The notes under the pieces are model-generated. The model was not told where the DNA came from. It saw nothing but the letters and a program-made list of their open reading frames with translations, and did not search any database. Positions 38,046 to 47,447 of a stretch of DNA of 64,000 nt are shown piece after piece. Position 1 is the stretch's first letter; every line of letters begins with the position of its first letter. Source of the stretch: Staphylococcus warneri. GTDB taxonomy: Bacteria > Bacillota > Bacilli > Staphylococcales > Staphylococcaceae. The stretch spans positions 124,001 to 188,000 of the forward strand of contig NZ_LR134269.1 in NCBI RefSeq assembly GCF_900636385.1, read 5' to 3'. Position numbers and translations under genes: made by a program.

Positions 38046-38642
38046 ATGGATAATCAATTAGAACCACTTAATCCTAAAAAAGTAGCATTTATAGCTGTAG
38101 ATTTACAGAAAGATTTACCGATGACGTATCATCCTTATCCATACGCTACAATTACTGAAAATGCAGGTAAATTAGCACGTGCATTTGAACAAGCAGGTGC
38201 ATTGAATGTCTTTTTCAAAGTTGGTACTACAGATGGTAAGGATATGTTAAATCCAATTGCCGATAGAAGTATGGTGGCTAAAGGAGCTGCTGATATGGGT
38301 GACCGTCAAAAATTTGATCAGTTAACACCTGAATTAGATGACATTAAGCACGCGCTCCGTATTACAAAACATCAATGGGGTAGCTTTTATGGTACGGAAT
38401 TAGATTTACAATTAAGACGTCGTGGTATAGATACCATTGTCTTAAGTGGTGTTGCGACAGGTTTCGGTGTAGATACAACAGCTAGAGAAGCGTATCAACA
38501 TGGGTATCATATTATTTTTGCTGAAGATGCGATGGGCGCATTATCAGCACAAGAATATGAGTATGAAGTAAACTATATATTCCCATTCATGGGGCGTGTA
38601 CGTAAAACAGACGACATTATTAACGCAGGTTGGTCAGAATAA
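38046..38642 (+). CDS. Isochorismatase-family cysteine hydrolase homologue
   Basis: 198 residues from ATG at 38046, with AGGAG ten bases upstream; an ATG at 38037 touches that site and is unlikely. Family motifs: VAFIAVDLQKDLP (catalytic Asp) and RITKHQWGSFYGTELD (catalytic Lys). The third motif reads LSGVATGFGVDTTAREA, where most hydrolases have a cysteine in the N-x-C-V-x-x-T-A-R context; here the position is Gly. So the fold is clear, but hydrolase activity of the usual kind is doubtful. Overlaps in function with the preceding amidohydrolase, 15 bases upstream. Confidence 0.88.
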   Translation: MDNQLEPLNPKKVAFIAVDLQKDLPMTYHPYPYATITENAGKLARAFEQAGALNVFFKVGTTDGKDMLNPIADRSMVAKGAADMGDRQKFDQLTPELDDIKHALRITKHQWGSFYGTELDLQLRRRGIDTIVLSGVATGFGVDTTAREAYQHGYHIIFAEDAMGALSAQEYEYEVNYIFPFMGRVRKTDDIINAGWSE

Positions 38643-38675
38643 CGTCAGTCTAAAATAGAATAATGGAGTCAAAAC

Positions 38676-38713
38676 AAAAGTCATTTTTAGTTTTATAGCT
38701 AAAGATGGCTTTT
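38676..38713 (+). terminator. Terminator after isochorismatase-like gene
   Basis: AAAAGTCATTTTTAG pairs (with G-U pairs) with CTAAAGATGGCTTTT. Confidence 0.65.
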
Positions 38714-38785
38714 ATGTGTTTAGTGGAAAATGGCTATCGGGTAGTATGAATGAATAGATGATTCAAATACTAAGGAGAATGATTA

Positions 38786-40480
38786 ATGAAACAAGCACAA
38801 GACTTAAAAAAGACATTATTTCAATTAGATGGTCAAAAGTACGGTGCTTATAAACGTATTAAAAATGTCTATGATTTTAATGACTTTCAATTAGCCATTG
38901 ATCATATACAAGTGGATCCATATGCGCCGCCATCTAAAATAAGATTAATCATTGATAGAGATATTGTAGAGATACCAGATAAATATTTAGATACTGAAGA
39001 AAAGCGTGTAGCTGTTGCTGACTTTTTAACAAGAAATGTCACACATGTATTGAAATCGTTAGTTTCTAAATCAAAAGGACAACACAAGCTATTGATCGAT
39101 CGTTGTGGTCAAGAAATGTTGAAAAGAACATCAGTAGTAATTAACAACAATAATATAGAAGTGCGTCTCGAGGTAGGTCTTCCAGCTGCAGGACGCAAAA
39201 TATTAGGCAAAGCTGCAGCAATAACACTGACCGAACTATTACCTCAGCTTGTATCTCAAGCACTTAACTATCAACAAATTGATCAAGCATCTTTAAAACA
39301 ACAGGTTGAATTAAAATTAAATCAAACTTATATTAGAGCGCAACTCGAGCAACAAGGACTTATCGCATTTGTAGCTAATGGTGCCATATTACCGAGGAAA
39401 AGTGGTATATCTGATGGACCAATGTCCAAGGCTAAATCATTTATAAGTCCTAAGTCATTTGAGACGACTATGCATGTGCCGTTTGGTGAAGCGGTGAAGG
39501 GTATGGGAATACCTAAAGGCATTACCCTTATTGTGGGTGGTGGCTATCATGGTAAGTCAACATTATTACGAGCATTAGAGAGAGGTGTCTATGACCATAT
39601 TGCAGGTGATGGACGAGAATATGTTATTACCAACGACAGTGCAATGAAGATTCGCGCTGAAGACGGTCGTAGCGTTGAAAAAGTTAATATACAACCATTT
39701 ATTGATCACCTACCAGGTAAAAAAGACACAAGTCAATTTTCAACAGATAATGCAAGTGGTAGTACATCACAAGCCACCAATGTCATGGAAGCACTTGAAG
39801 CACAATCAAAAGTAATGTTAATTGACGAAGATACCTCGGCTACGAATTTTATGATTCGTGATGGCCGTATGCAAAAGTTAATAGCGCCCGAGAAAGAACC
39901 CATTACACCATTTTCAAATAAAGTGAAACCATTATATGATGACTATGATGTATCGACTATTTTAATTGTAGGTGGATCAGGCGATTACTTTGAAGTGGCT
40001 GATCAAGTACTGATGATGGATGAATATGTACTCAAAGATGTCACTGAAGAAGCTAAGGCAATAGCACATTCCACTGGATATGAACGAGATATGATTTCAC
40101 AACAATCATTTGGTAACATCCCGTCAAGAGTCCCACTTACGTCAAGTTTTACTAAAAAGGGTAAAGACGGTCGATTAAAAGGAAAAGGCCAACATGCAGT
40201 GATGTATGGTAAAGAGGCGATTGATATATCTGGATTAGAACAATTAGTAGATGATAGTCAGACTAATTGTTTGGCAATGATGTTAGATTATATGCAACGT
40301 CATAAGGTGAATAACGAGCAGACGATTGTAGAGATAGTCGATGCTATTTATCAATTGATTGACGAACAAGGGTTAGAGGCGATGTCACATCATCAAGGTC
40401 ATCCAGGTAATTTAGCCTTACCACGTAAACAAGAACTGATAGGTACGTTGAATCGCTATAGAGGGTTGCATGTGAAATGA
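38786..40480 (+). CDS. Predicted ABC-class P-loop ATPase (PF09818 type)
   Basis: 564 residues, cytosolic. A central P-loop reads LIVGGGYHGKSTLLRAL (about residue 245), followed by VMLIDEDTSATNFMIRD as Walker B and STILIVGGSGDYFEVADQVLM with the switch region. The N-terminal ~200 residues, including NNNIEVRLEVGLPAAGRKILG, are characteristic of this conserved but poorly understood bacterial/archaeal family (called ABC_ATPase). Length fits (~560-570). It has no membrane segment and no transporter partner, so it is not a transport ATPase. Good AAGGAGAATG site. Role unknown; RNA-related functions have been proposed for relatives. Confidence 0.87.
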   Translation: MKQAQDLKKTLFQLDGQKYGAYKRIKNVYDFNDFQLAIDHIQVDPYAPPSKIRLIIDRDIVEIPDKYLDTEEKRVAVADFLTRNVTHVLKSLVSKSKGQHKLLIDRCGQEMLKRTSVVINNNNIEVRLEVGLPAAGRKILGKAAAITLTELLPQLVSQALNYQQIDQASLKQQVELKLNQTYIRAQLEQQGLIAFVANGAILPRKSGISDGPMSKAKSFISPKSFETTMHVPFGEAVKGMGIPKGITLIVGGGYHGKSTLLRALERGVYDHIAGDGREYVITNDSAMKIRAEDGRSVEKVNIQPFIDHLPGKKDTSQFSTDNASGSTSQATNVMEALEAQSKVMLIDEDTSATNFMIRDGRMQKLIAPEKEPITPFSNKVKPLYDDYDVSTILIVGGSGDYFEVADQVLMMDEYVLKDVTEEAKAIAHSTGYERDMISQQSFGNIPSRVPLTSSFTKKGKDGRLKGKGQHAVMYGKEAIDISGLEQLVDDSQTNCLAMMLDYMQRHKVNNEQTIVEIVDAIYQLIDEQGLEAMSHHQGHPGNLALPRKQELIGTLNRYRGLHVK

Positions 40481-40551
40481 TATAAATGTAATGATGAATA
40501 AAGAGATGAATGAAGTATTTTTAAATTTTAACGAAAGGACGGAATAGCACG

Positions 40552-40815
40552 TTGAAATTTTTGAGTATTTTCTTTCCTGTTATTATTTATGTCATCATTT
40601 TAGCGTTGCAATATTTTTTATCTCGAACAGGTAGTAAAATATTAGGTTTAATTATGCCAGTTGTATTAGTTGTAGGTGTCACATATGGTTATATGATGAA
40701 TTATTTTGAATTAGGATTAATGCCTATCATCTTCTTAACAATTATGGGATTATTTATGTTATTAGGAGAATGGCAACGTGCACAACAAGCTAGAAAATCA
40801 AAAATGAAAGAATAA
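40552..40815 (+). CDS. Small membrane protein, 87 aa
   Basis: TTG start at 40552 with GAAAGGACGG upstream. Three hydrophobic helices (about 4-20, 27-46 and 51-70) and a basic C-terminal tail (EWQRAQQARKSKMKE). Resembles small conserved staphylococcal membrane proteins of unknown role; no motif points to a function. Follows the PF09818 ATPase after 70 bp and may share its transcript. Confidence 0.75.
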   Translation: MKFLSIFFPVIIYVIILALQYFLSRTGSKILGLIMPVVLVVGVTYGYMMNYFELGLMPIIFLTIMGLFMLLGEWQRAQQARKSKMKE

Positions 40816-40819
40816 TGAG

Positions 40820-40867
40820 ATGCGCATGTATCTAGGAGTACGTGAAGTACTTAGATAACATGCGCAT
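40820..40867. terminator. Long stem-loop between convergent small genes
   Basis: ATGCGCATGTATCTAGGAGTAC can pair, with small bulges, with GTACTTAGATAACATGCGCAT. No clean T-run; either a weak terminator or a structured 3' end. Confidence 0.5.
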
Positions 40868-40883
40868 TAATGTATGATAGAAG

Positions 40884-41243
40884 TTATTTAATAAAAGGTT
40901 TGTTGTCATTATATTCTGCTTCAGTCATCAATCGACTTTTTCGTTGGATACCGTAATCTTCTTTGAAACAGTGTTCTCCCACTTTTAAATAGGGTACTAC
41001 AGTTGCTCTGAATTTTACTTTTTTATAAAGAAGTGAAAACCCAATGTCATAATATTTTTGCCTTTCAAAAAGCCATATATGGTCAATCATAGCGCCATTA
41101 ATTTGGACATCTTTTAATAAGATTTTGACATTGCGCAAATATGGAATATCGCGATTCAATTTATTTTTATAACCTACATATTCAACTCTACCAGTGACTA
41201 CGACATTTTTATTACGAAATGGTCTTAATTGTTCCCTGATCAT
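40884..41243 (-). CDS. Conserved hypothetical protein, 119 aa
   Basis: Soluble, basic, beta-rich protein. VVVTGRVEYVGYKNKLNRDI, VKILLKDVQINGAMIDHIWL and VKFRATVVPYLKVGEH suggest an OB-like barrel of the kind seen in phage and plasmid-borne proteins of unknown function. ATG at 41243 has AAGGGGA upstream. No neighbour gives a hint. I do not recognise the family with certainty. Confidence 0.65.
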   Translation of the reverse strand: MIREQLRPFRNKNVVVTGRVEYVGYKNKLNRDIPYLRNVKILLKDVQINGAMIDHIWLFERQKYYDIGFSLLYKKVKFRATVVPYLKVGEHCFKEDYGIQRKSRLMTEAEYNDNKPFIK

Positions 41244-41401
41244 CTATGTTCCCCTTAAAATATCACTTATTAATGAAATAATATCACAAAATTATAAAAA
41301 ATGACCAAATATCATTTGGTATAAATAAAAAAGTAGTGCTATTGAAGTGATTTGTGCTATTGATTACATTTGATGTTGTAGGGGATATTAATTTAATATA
41401 A

Positions 41402-41436
41402 AAAATAAAACCTTCATCCGATAGAATGATGAAGGT
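41402..41436 (-). terminator. Terminator of the DUF4064-like gene
   Basis: CCTTCATC/GATGAAGG stem, followed in the minus direction by TTTTATTTTTT. Confidence 0.82.
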
Positions 41437-41446
41437 CAGTGCGTTG

Positions 41447-41797
41447 CTATTTTCGAATTAAAGCCAGAATACCAGCAACTAAAATTAAAATACCTGATAA
41501 GATACCAAAGAAACCGATAAAGATGAAGTTTAACAGGCCACCAATTACTAATAAAACACCCATTAAAACTCTTTTCTTATTGATGATACAACTTAAGATT
41601 AAAGTGATAATACATGTAAGGATGACAGCGACACCTAGTCCGAAAACTTGTCCACTATCTGATGCCTCAAATTCATTACCGATACTACCCACCATAATCG
41701 CAAATAATCCACCAAGCATACCGAAAATACTTCCCATAATGCCTAGAATCATTTCCACAACTCGGTTTGTTGGTCTTTCAAACTGATAATTATTCAT
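41447..41797 (-). CDS. DUF4064-like membrane protein
   Basis: 116 residues with four hydrophobic helices. Starts MNNYQFERPTNRVVEMILGI; the glycine-rich helix IMGSIFGMLGGLFAIMVGSI and the later IGGLLNFIFIGFFGILSGIL fit the DUF4064 family common in Firmicutes. Function unknown. AACGAGGTGAC precedes the ATG. Monocistronic with its own terminator. Confidence 0.8.
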   Translation of the reverse strand: MNNYQFERPTNRVVEMILGIMGSIFGMLGGLFAIMVGSIGNEFEASDSGQVFGLGVAVILTCIITLILSCIINKKRVLMGVLLVIGGLLNFIFIGFFGILSGILILVAGILALIRK

Positions 41798-41916
41798 TAT
41801 GTCACCTCGTTATTATTCATAACTTTAATATATACTATTAAACAAATTAAATAAATAGTTTTGTAGCAACTTATTAAAATAATAATACTTAATTGATGTA
41901 AAAACATTTAATATAC

Positions 41917-41957
41917 AAAAAGAAGTTGAACACACTTTAATGATGTGTCCAACTTTT
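41917..41957 (-). terminator. Terminator of the 57-aa membrane protein gene
   Basis: AGTTGGACACA/TGTGTTCAACT stem, followed in the minus direction by TCTTTTTG. Confidence 0.82.
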
Positions 41958-41976
41958 ATATGAAAAATGATTCGTT

Positions 41977-42150
41977 TTAATTATGATTGTCCTTAAACGC
42001 TCTAACAAAATAATAAATACTAATACATGCGATAATAAGAAATGGAATAAATACAGATAAACTAAAACCATGGATGATATTCCAAACAATCATGACAATT
42101 GCTAATAAACAAACGACCACACACGCTAACATTTCAATTGTACGTAGCAT
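41977..42150 (-). CDS. Small membrane protein, 57 aa
   Basis: Short frame starting MLRTIEMLACVVVCLLAIVM, with two hydrophobic helices (about 8-27 and 31-50) and a polar end VRAFKDNHN. A ribosome-binding site (GTGAGGTTTT) lies just before the ATG and a proper terminator follows the stop, which supports a real gene. It is 70 bp downstream of the ABC exporter ATPase on the same strand and could be cotranscribed. No function can be assigned. Confidence 0.65.
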   Translation of the reverse strand: MLRTIEMLACVVVCLLAIVMIVWNIIHGFSLSVFIPFLIIACISIYYFVRAFKDNHN

Positions 42151-42222
42151 TTTAAAACCTCACAATAGTTAATTTGTTTTTATTATAACAACATTGTTTG
42201 AAATAGTAGAAATGATTTTAAA

Positions 42223-42900
42223 TCAGAACCATGATTGTTGTTGGGCTTGTAACACACCGTCTTGCATGTGATAGACTTTGTCGCAGAATTGGGTTAATCG
42301 TTCATCGTGAGTAACGATGATGCATGTTTTGTTTCGTTGCTTTGTTTGATGTTCTAAGATTTTCATAACGGCCATCGCGTTGTCTGTATCTAACGAAGCA
42401 GTGGGTTCATCGGCCAATATGATTGATGGGTTAGTATAGATTACTTTGGCAATGGCAACACGTTGCTTTTGACCACCTGAAATTTCGCTAGGGAGTTGGT
42501 TCTCTATTTCGGTCAGGCCTAATTGATTTAGTAAATCTTTATATTCATCTTTATTGAGTACATCTTTTTTATACTTTTTAAGTAACTGAAATTGTTGTTT
42601 AACCGTTAAAAATGGCACTAAATTAGTGGATTGTAGAATAAATCCAATTTCTTGAATTCTAATACGGGCAAGGGCCTTTTGTTTTAATTGGGTAATATTT
42701 TGTTGATTAATCCATATGTCACCCGTAGTAGGTGTTTGTAATGCGCCTGCCATTGTTAAAAAAGTGCTTTTCCCAGAACCAGATGGCCCTACAATGGCGA
42801 TGAGTTCGCCTTGATTAAACGACAAATCAGTTGATTTAACAGCTTCTATGGTTTGGTTACCATCTTTAAATGATTTCGTGACAGCTTTAAATTGTAACAT
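42223..42900 (-). CDS. ABC exporter ATP-binding protein (MacB/LolD/HrtA type)
   Basis: 225 residues from ATG at 42900, with AAAGGAG seven bases upstream; an ATG two codons earlier lies too close to it. Walker A is GPSGSGKSTFLTM, signature EISGGQKQRVAIAKV, Walker B IILADEPTASLD, H-loop IVTHDERL. Pairs with the FtsX-type permease encoded just upstream. In staphylococci such pairs include the heme exporter HrtAB, but no HssRS two-component genes lie next to it, so the substrate is open (heme, peptide or lipid). Confidence 0.88.
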   Translation of the reverse strand: MLQFKAVTKSFKDGNQTIEAVKSTDLSFNQGELIAIVGPSGSGKSTFLTMAGALQTPTTGDIWINQQNITQLKQKALARIRIQEIGFILQSTNLVPFLTVKQQFQLLKKYKKDVLNKDEYKDLLNQLGLTEIENQLPSEISGGQKQRVAIAKVIYTNPSIILADEPTASLDTDNAMAVMKILEHQTKQRNKTCIIVTHDERLTQFCDKVYHMQDGVLQAQQQSWF

Positions 42901-42914
42901 TTGCATACTCCTTT

Positions 42915-43964
42915 CTATCCAATTGCTTTCAATGGATCAATTTTTCTAATAGATAAGACTGAAAATAGACTTCCCAATAATGAAATAATGATGAGTACTA
43001 TACCAAATATAAGTAGTGTGATGATATTAAACTGTATTGGAACAGCGTCAGGCAGGATAGTGCTCGTTAATAATGTTAGTCCCAGTCCAATTGCCGTACC
43101 AATCAGTGACAATATAAAGGTTTGTGCTAATACCATTTTAGCTAGATAGGTATTAGTGAAGCCTTGTGCTTTTAAGACGCCGAATAGATTAGTCTTTTGT
43201 AGCGTCATGACGTATAAGAACACACCGATAACCGTTGCTGAAATTACAAATAAGAAAGAAATCATAAAGTTTAAAGTTAGATTTTGCGCTTTATAACCCG
43301 GTAAATTTTCAATAAATGCATTGATAGATACGCCTTCTAAATCACTATCGAGCTTATGATCCTTCCAATTTTTATCTTTCACGACAATGGCATTGGTTTT
43401 ATCTTTTGATAGCGCTGGATTGATCTTTTCAATCGTTTTGTTATTAGAAAAAATCACTGGTGATGCATTGTACTTCGCACTTTCTGTAATACCAACGACC
43501 TTCAATTTCTCGTCTGATTGTGACATTGATAATGTATCGCCAACTTTGAATCCTTTATCTTTAAGGGTTTGGTCAATCACCACTTCATTAGTCTTTTTTA
43601 CTTGATGCCCGTCAACTAATTTTGGCACTAAAAATGAATGAGATGTCACACCGAAGAGTAAGGCATTTTCTTCTTTTTGTTTATTAGAAACGATGACACC
43701 TTGTTGTTTCAAGGATGTTGCTTTTTTGAAGTTGTCTTTCACTTTGGATTGATCAAATACAGATTGTTCTACGGTTTGATTGGCATCTTTGTTTAAAATA
43801 ATAGCGTCAGCATGCCATTTTTCAATGCCTTCTGTATTCATTTTGATTAACCCATTTGCAAGTCCAGATAATAAAAATAATAAATAGCTTATGAGTACTA
43901 AAATCCCAATAATTAAACTGAACTTAAGTTTGTTTCTTTTAATTTCATTCCAAGCTAAGAACAT
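42915..43964 (-). CDS. ABC exporter permease, FtsX/MacB family
   Basis: 349 residues from ATG at 43964, placed ten bases after AAAGGAGGA; a more distal ATG at 44000 has no site. Topology is one N-terminal helix (SLIIGILVLISYLLFLLSGL), a ~180-residue extracellular domain (~45-220) and three C-terminal helices with the FtsX pattern (LKAQGFTNTYLAKMVLAQTF, LLGSLFSVLSIRKIDPLKAI). HrtB is a close structural analogue. Exports an unknown substrate with the ATPase downstream. Confidence 0.86.
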   Translation of the reverse strand: MFLAWNEIKRNKLKFSLIIGILVLISYLLFLLSGLANGLIKMNTEGIEKWHADAIILNKDANQTVEQSVFDQSKVKDNFKKATSLKQQGVIVSNKQKEENALLFGVTSHSFLVPKLVDGHQVKKTNEVVIDQTLKDKGFKVGDTLSMSQSDEKLKVVGITESAKYNASPVIFSNNKTIEKINPALSKDKTNAIVVKDKNWKDHKLDSDLEGVSINAFIENLPGYKAQNLTLNFMISFLFVISATVIGVFLYVMTLQKTNLFGVLKAQGFTNTYLAKMVLAQTFILSLIGTAIGLGLTLLTSTILPDAVPIQFNIITLLIFGIVLIIISLLGSLFSVLSIRKIDPLKAIG

Positions 43965-44174
43965 TAGGTTGTATCCTCCTTTGTAAATAGATAAGGCCAT
44001 TGTATAGCTTATCGTGATTAGATTACTTTAAGATACCATTTTTTACGCTTATTTCATAAAATTTCGGTTGATTTAAAATGATAACAAAACATTGGTAATA
44101 TTCATATAATTAGTTGAATGTCATATAACCTGTTATAATCAAAGCTCAAATAAGTTAACCTGAGGAGGTTAAAT

Positions 44175-45203
44175 ATGAATGAACAAGTCTTGGTCACAGG
44201 TGGTAGCGGGTTCTTAGGAATGCGTATCATTAGTGAACTATTAAAAGATGGCTATGAGGTACGTACGACGTTACGTTCTTTAGATAAAAAGAAACAAGTA
44301 ATTAAAACATTAAATGATCACCACATAAAAACTGAAAAATTATCATTTGTAGAAGCGGATTTATCGAAGGATGAACATTGGAATGAAGCGATGAAAGATT
44401 GTAAATATGTATTGAGTGTCGCTTCACCAGTATTTTTTGATATTCCGGAAGATGAAACGGAAGTCATTAGACCAGCAATTGAAGGTATTCAACGAATTTT
44501 GAGAGCAGCGGAGAAAGCGAATGTGAAACGTGTAGTGATGACGTCAAACTTTGGTGCTGTTGGTTTTAGTAATAAAGATCAATCTAGTGTCACTACCGAA
44601 GAAAACTGGACAAACCAAGATGAACCGGGATTGTCAGCTTATGAAAAATCTAAGTTATTAGCAGAGAAGGCGGCATGGGACTTCGTTAAGAATAAGGATA
44701 ATGATTTAGAATTTGCGACGATTAATCCTGTAGCAATGTTAGGGCCATCATTAGATAGCCACGTATCCGGAAGTTTTAATATTATTAAAAATCTCGTTAA
44801 TGGTTCATTGAAACGTGTGCCTAATATCCCATTAAATGTAGTTGATGTCAGAGATGTGGCGCGTTTACACATTTTAGCGATGACTACACCTGAGGCCAAT
44901 AACCAACGATTTATCGCCACGGCAGACGGACAAATTTCAATGCCAGAAATTGCCCAATTAATTAAACATCAACGTCCTGAATTAGCTACTCATACATCTA
45001 CAAAGAAATTGCCTAACTTTGTATTAGGTTTAGGTGCGAAGTTTAATAAAGAGGCTAAAGAAGGTAAATTGTTACTTGATATGAATAGAAATGTAAGTAA
45101 CGAACACGCTAAATCAATACTTGGTTGGCGCCCAATTGGAACACAAGAAGAGGCAATTCTAGAAGCGCTTGATAGTATGGCTAAATATAACTTGATTAAA
45201 TAA
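44175..45203 (+). CDS. NAD(P)-dependent epimerase/dihydroflavonol-reductase-like protein
   Basis: 342 residues, extended SDR fold. TGGSGFLGMRIISEL binds the dinucleotide, VLSVASPVFFD is the strand-4 region, and YEKSKLLAEKAAW holds the catalytic Tyr-x3-Lys. The overall pattern (SNFGAVGF, NPVAMLGPSLDSH) is that of the dihydroflavonol-4-reductase/aldehyde-reductase group rather than sugar-nucleotide epimerases, so an aldehyde or ketone substrate is likely. CTGAGGAGG precedes the ATG. Monocistronic. Confidence 0.9.
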   Translation: MNEQVLVTGGSGFLGMRIISELLKDGYEVRTTLRSLDKKKQVIKTLNDHHIKTEKLSFVEADLSKDEHWNEAMKDCKYVLSVASPVFFDIPEDETEVIRPAIEGIQRILRAAEKANVKRVVMTSNFGAVGFSNKDQSSVTTEENWTNQDEPGLSAYEKSKLLAEKAAWDFVKNKDNDLEFATINPVAMLGPSLDSHVSGSFNIIKNLVNGSLKRVPNIPLNVVDVRDVARLHILAMTTPEANNQRFIATADGQISMPEIAQLIKHQRPELATHTSTKKLPNFVLGLGAKFNKEAKEGKLLLDMNRNVSNEHAKSILGWRPIGTQEEAILEALDSMAKYNLIK

Positions 45204-45207
45204 ATTA

Positions 45208-45254
45208 AAAAAGCAGTAGTAGGTCAGTGTTTAAAATGACTTACTACTGCTTTT
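45208..45254. terminator. Bidirectional terminator between epimerase and SDR genes
   Basis: AAAAGCAGTAGTA...TACTACTGCTTTT stem with an inner TCA/TGA pair. Confidence 0.87.
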
Positions 45255-45265
45255 ATGTTGTAAAT

Positions 45266-46123
45266 CTATTTTCCTAATAATTTAACAACGCGACGTTGTT
45301 GTTCTTTACCCGTTGGATCAGCTTGTGTTTTAAGTTCAGTAAATGCTTCAGACCAGTCTGATGTACGAGTACGAATAGGTGGTTCTTCCATTTCTAACGT
45401 ATTAAGTATGACGGTAGCGACTTCTTCAGAAGTTTGAGATGACCCCGCGCCATAATTCTCTTTAAGACCACCTAAGTATGAATCAAGGATTGGCTTGTAC
45501 TCATCATCTTTAAGACCACCCGTAGACTGTAGTTGTGCCATCACATTGTTTGTGAATTCTGATTGAATGCCACCTGGTTCAATGAGAGTAAATTTAATAT
45601 TGAATTCCGGTTGAACGTAACTAGCCATCGCTTCCGTATAACCTTCTACACCGAATTTAGTTGCACAATAAATTTCGTTAAATGGTTGACCTACAAGACC
45701 GCCAACAGAAGATATATTAATGATACGACCTTCTCTTTGATTTCTCATATATGGTAAGACTGCTTTTGTCATACGTATGACGCCCATTAAGTTTAAATTC
45801 AATTGCCACATGATTTCATCATCTGTTGCGAGTTCCGTTGTTTTAACAAAGCCAGCACCTGCGTTATTAATAAGGATATCAATACGACCTTCAGTATTGA
45901 TAATGTCAGTAACGACTTGATTGATATGATCTAAGTTTGTAACATCTAGTTGTTTGACTTCTAAGTCTATACCGTCTTGCTGTGATAATTGTATGAGTCC
46001 ATCTTGCTTTTCTAAATGACGCATCGTTGCGTATACTTTATATCCATTTTTAGCAAGTAGTGAAGCAGTTTCTAAGCCTAAGCCTGTTGAAGACCCAGTA
46101 ATTAATGCGATTTTTTTATTCAT
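45266..46123 (-). CDS. Short-chain dehydrogenase/reductase
   Basis: 285 residues, classical SDR. TGSSTGLGLETA binds NAD(P), NNAGAG is the strand-4 motif, and the catalytic ISSVGG serine is followed by YCATKFG (Tyr-x3-Lys). The C-terminal third (EFTNNVMAQLQSTGGLKDD onward) is typical of staphylococcal oxidoreductases of unknown substrate. The start ATG lies after CGGGGTATTC. Convergent with the epimerase gene. Confidence 0.9.
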   Translation of the reverse strand: MNKKIALITGSSTGLGLETASLLAKNGYKVYATMRHLEKQDGLIQLSQQDGIDLEVKQLDVTNLDHINQVVTDIINTEGRIDILINNAGAGFVKTTELATDDEIMWQLNLNLMGVIRMTKAVLPYMRNQREGRIINISSVGGLVGQPFNEIYCATKFGVEGYTEAMASYVQPEFNIKFTLIEPGGIQSEFTNNVMAQLQSTGGLKDDEYKPILDSYLGGLKENYGAGSSQTSEEVATVILNTLEMEEPPIRTRTSDWSEAFTELKTQADPTGKEQQRRVVKLLGK

Positions 46124-46201
46124 GAACGAATACCCCGATTATTTTTATTTAAATGATTAGTTGCGCTAAGTTTACGTGGTTATCAATGGAATAGCAAAGA
46201 T

Positions 46202-47218
46202 TTAAGACCAACGTTGCTCAACTTTTCCGAATTTCCAAATCAATGTTGAAATCAACCATGTGATTAAGAACAAACCAACCAAAATATAACCTAAATAGTC
46301 AAATTGAATGGATTGAATTAGTGACCAAAAGCCACCTGATAACGCCAATTTATCAGCCATAATTTGTAACAATTCTATTAGGCCAATTATTAAAGCTGCG
46401 ATAACTGAAATGGTTGTAATTGTAATGTTGTAATAGATTTTACGAATAGGATTAAAGAATGCCCAGTTGTAGGCAGATTTCATCACTACACCATCTAAGG
46501 TATCTAATAAACTCATACCTGCTGCAAATAAAATAGGTAATGATAAGATACCTATAAATGAAATAGCTTGTTGAGAAGCACCAGATGACAACGCGAGCAA
46601 TGCAATTTCACTTGCTGTATCAAACCCTAAACCAAAGAGGAAACCTAATGGTAATACGTGCCAACTTCTACTGATGACTTTGAAGTAAGTTCCTACAAAT
46701 CGAGTGATAAAGCCTCTAGATTCTAAAAGTTCATTCACTTCCTCTTCATCTATGCCTTTTTGTTTACGTAATTTCATAAATAATTGAACTAGAGATACTA
46801 GAATAATTAAATTTAAGATACCAATTAAAACTAAGAAAAATCCGGAAACTAACGTGCCAATCGTACCACCTATGTCTTGGAAATGGGGTAATTCACTTTT
46901 AGCCCATTTGACTGATATGCCTAGTAATACTGCCATTAAAAATACGACGGTAGAGTGACCGATTGAAAAGTAAAAGCCGACACCTACAGGGTCGCGACGT
47001 TGTTGTAATAACTTTCTAACTGTATTATCGATAGCAGCGATATGATCGGCATCGAAAGCGTGACGTAAACCTAACGTATATGCCAATATACCCATGCCAA
47101 ATAAAATATGATGATCTTTACCTGCAAACCATAAAAAGCTAAATCCAATAATGTGTAGTAAGATGACAATGCTTATGTATGGTAACCAACTTAATGATTG
47201 TCGTTGCATTGATTTCAA
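46202..47218 (-). CDS. nixA: NixA-type high-affinity nickel/cobalt permease
   Basis: About 338 residues, NiCoT family with eight membrane helices. Signature RHAFDADHIAAIDN in TM2 carries the metal-binding His-x4-Asp-His; SIGHSTVVFLM and LGFDTASEIALL are the other family motifs. Imports Ni2+ (for urease and other nickel enzymes) across the cytoplasmic membrane. I use TTG at 47218, with AGAGGG eight bases upstream; ATG at 47209 is an alternative. S. aureus has a NixA of the same type. No metal riboswitch seen upstream. Confidence 0.9.
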   Translation of the reverse strand: MKSMQRQSLSWLPYISIVILLHIIGFSFLWFAGKDHHILFGMGILAYTLGLRHAFDADHIAAIDNTVRKLLQQRRDPVGVGFYFSIGHSTVVFLMAVLLGISVKWAKSELPHFQDIGGTIGTLVSGFFLVLIGILNLIILVSLVQLFMKLRKQKGIDEEEVNELLESRGFITRFVGTYFKVISRSWHVLPLGFLFGLGFDTASEIALLALSSGASQQAISFIGILSLPILFAAGMSLLDTLDGVVMKSAYNWAFFNPIRKIYYNITITTISVIAALIIGLIELLQIMADKLALSGGFWSLIQSIQFDYLGYILVGLFLITWLISTLIWKFGKVEQRWS

Positions 47219-47447
47219 AATAATACCCTCTTTCTGATAAACATAATAATTAATCATACTCCGATTGATGATAAACGCATAGAAAATTTTATTGGTGTAA
47301 CAAAAATGTTATGCCGAAAATAAATTAGTTTTAATTATTATTTAATTAATATTTCAATTAAATAAGGTTAATAGATTAAACGTTTGAATGATTATATTGT
47401 CAGGTATAGATTAATGACAAGTTTTTAAATAAAGGGGGAGATGACAA

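Noticed and set aside
42223..43964. Assignment as the heme exporter HrtAB
   Set aside because: FtsX-type architecture fits, but hssRS is not adjacent and the permease N terminus does not match what I recall of S. aureus HrtB, so I left the substrate open.
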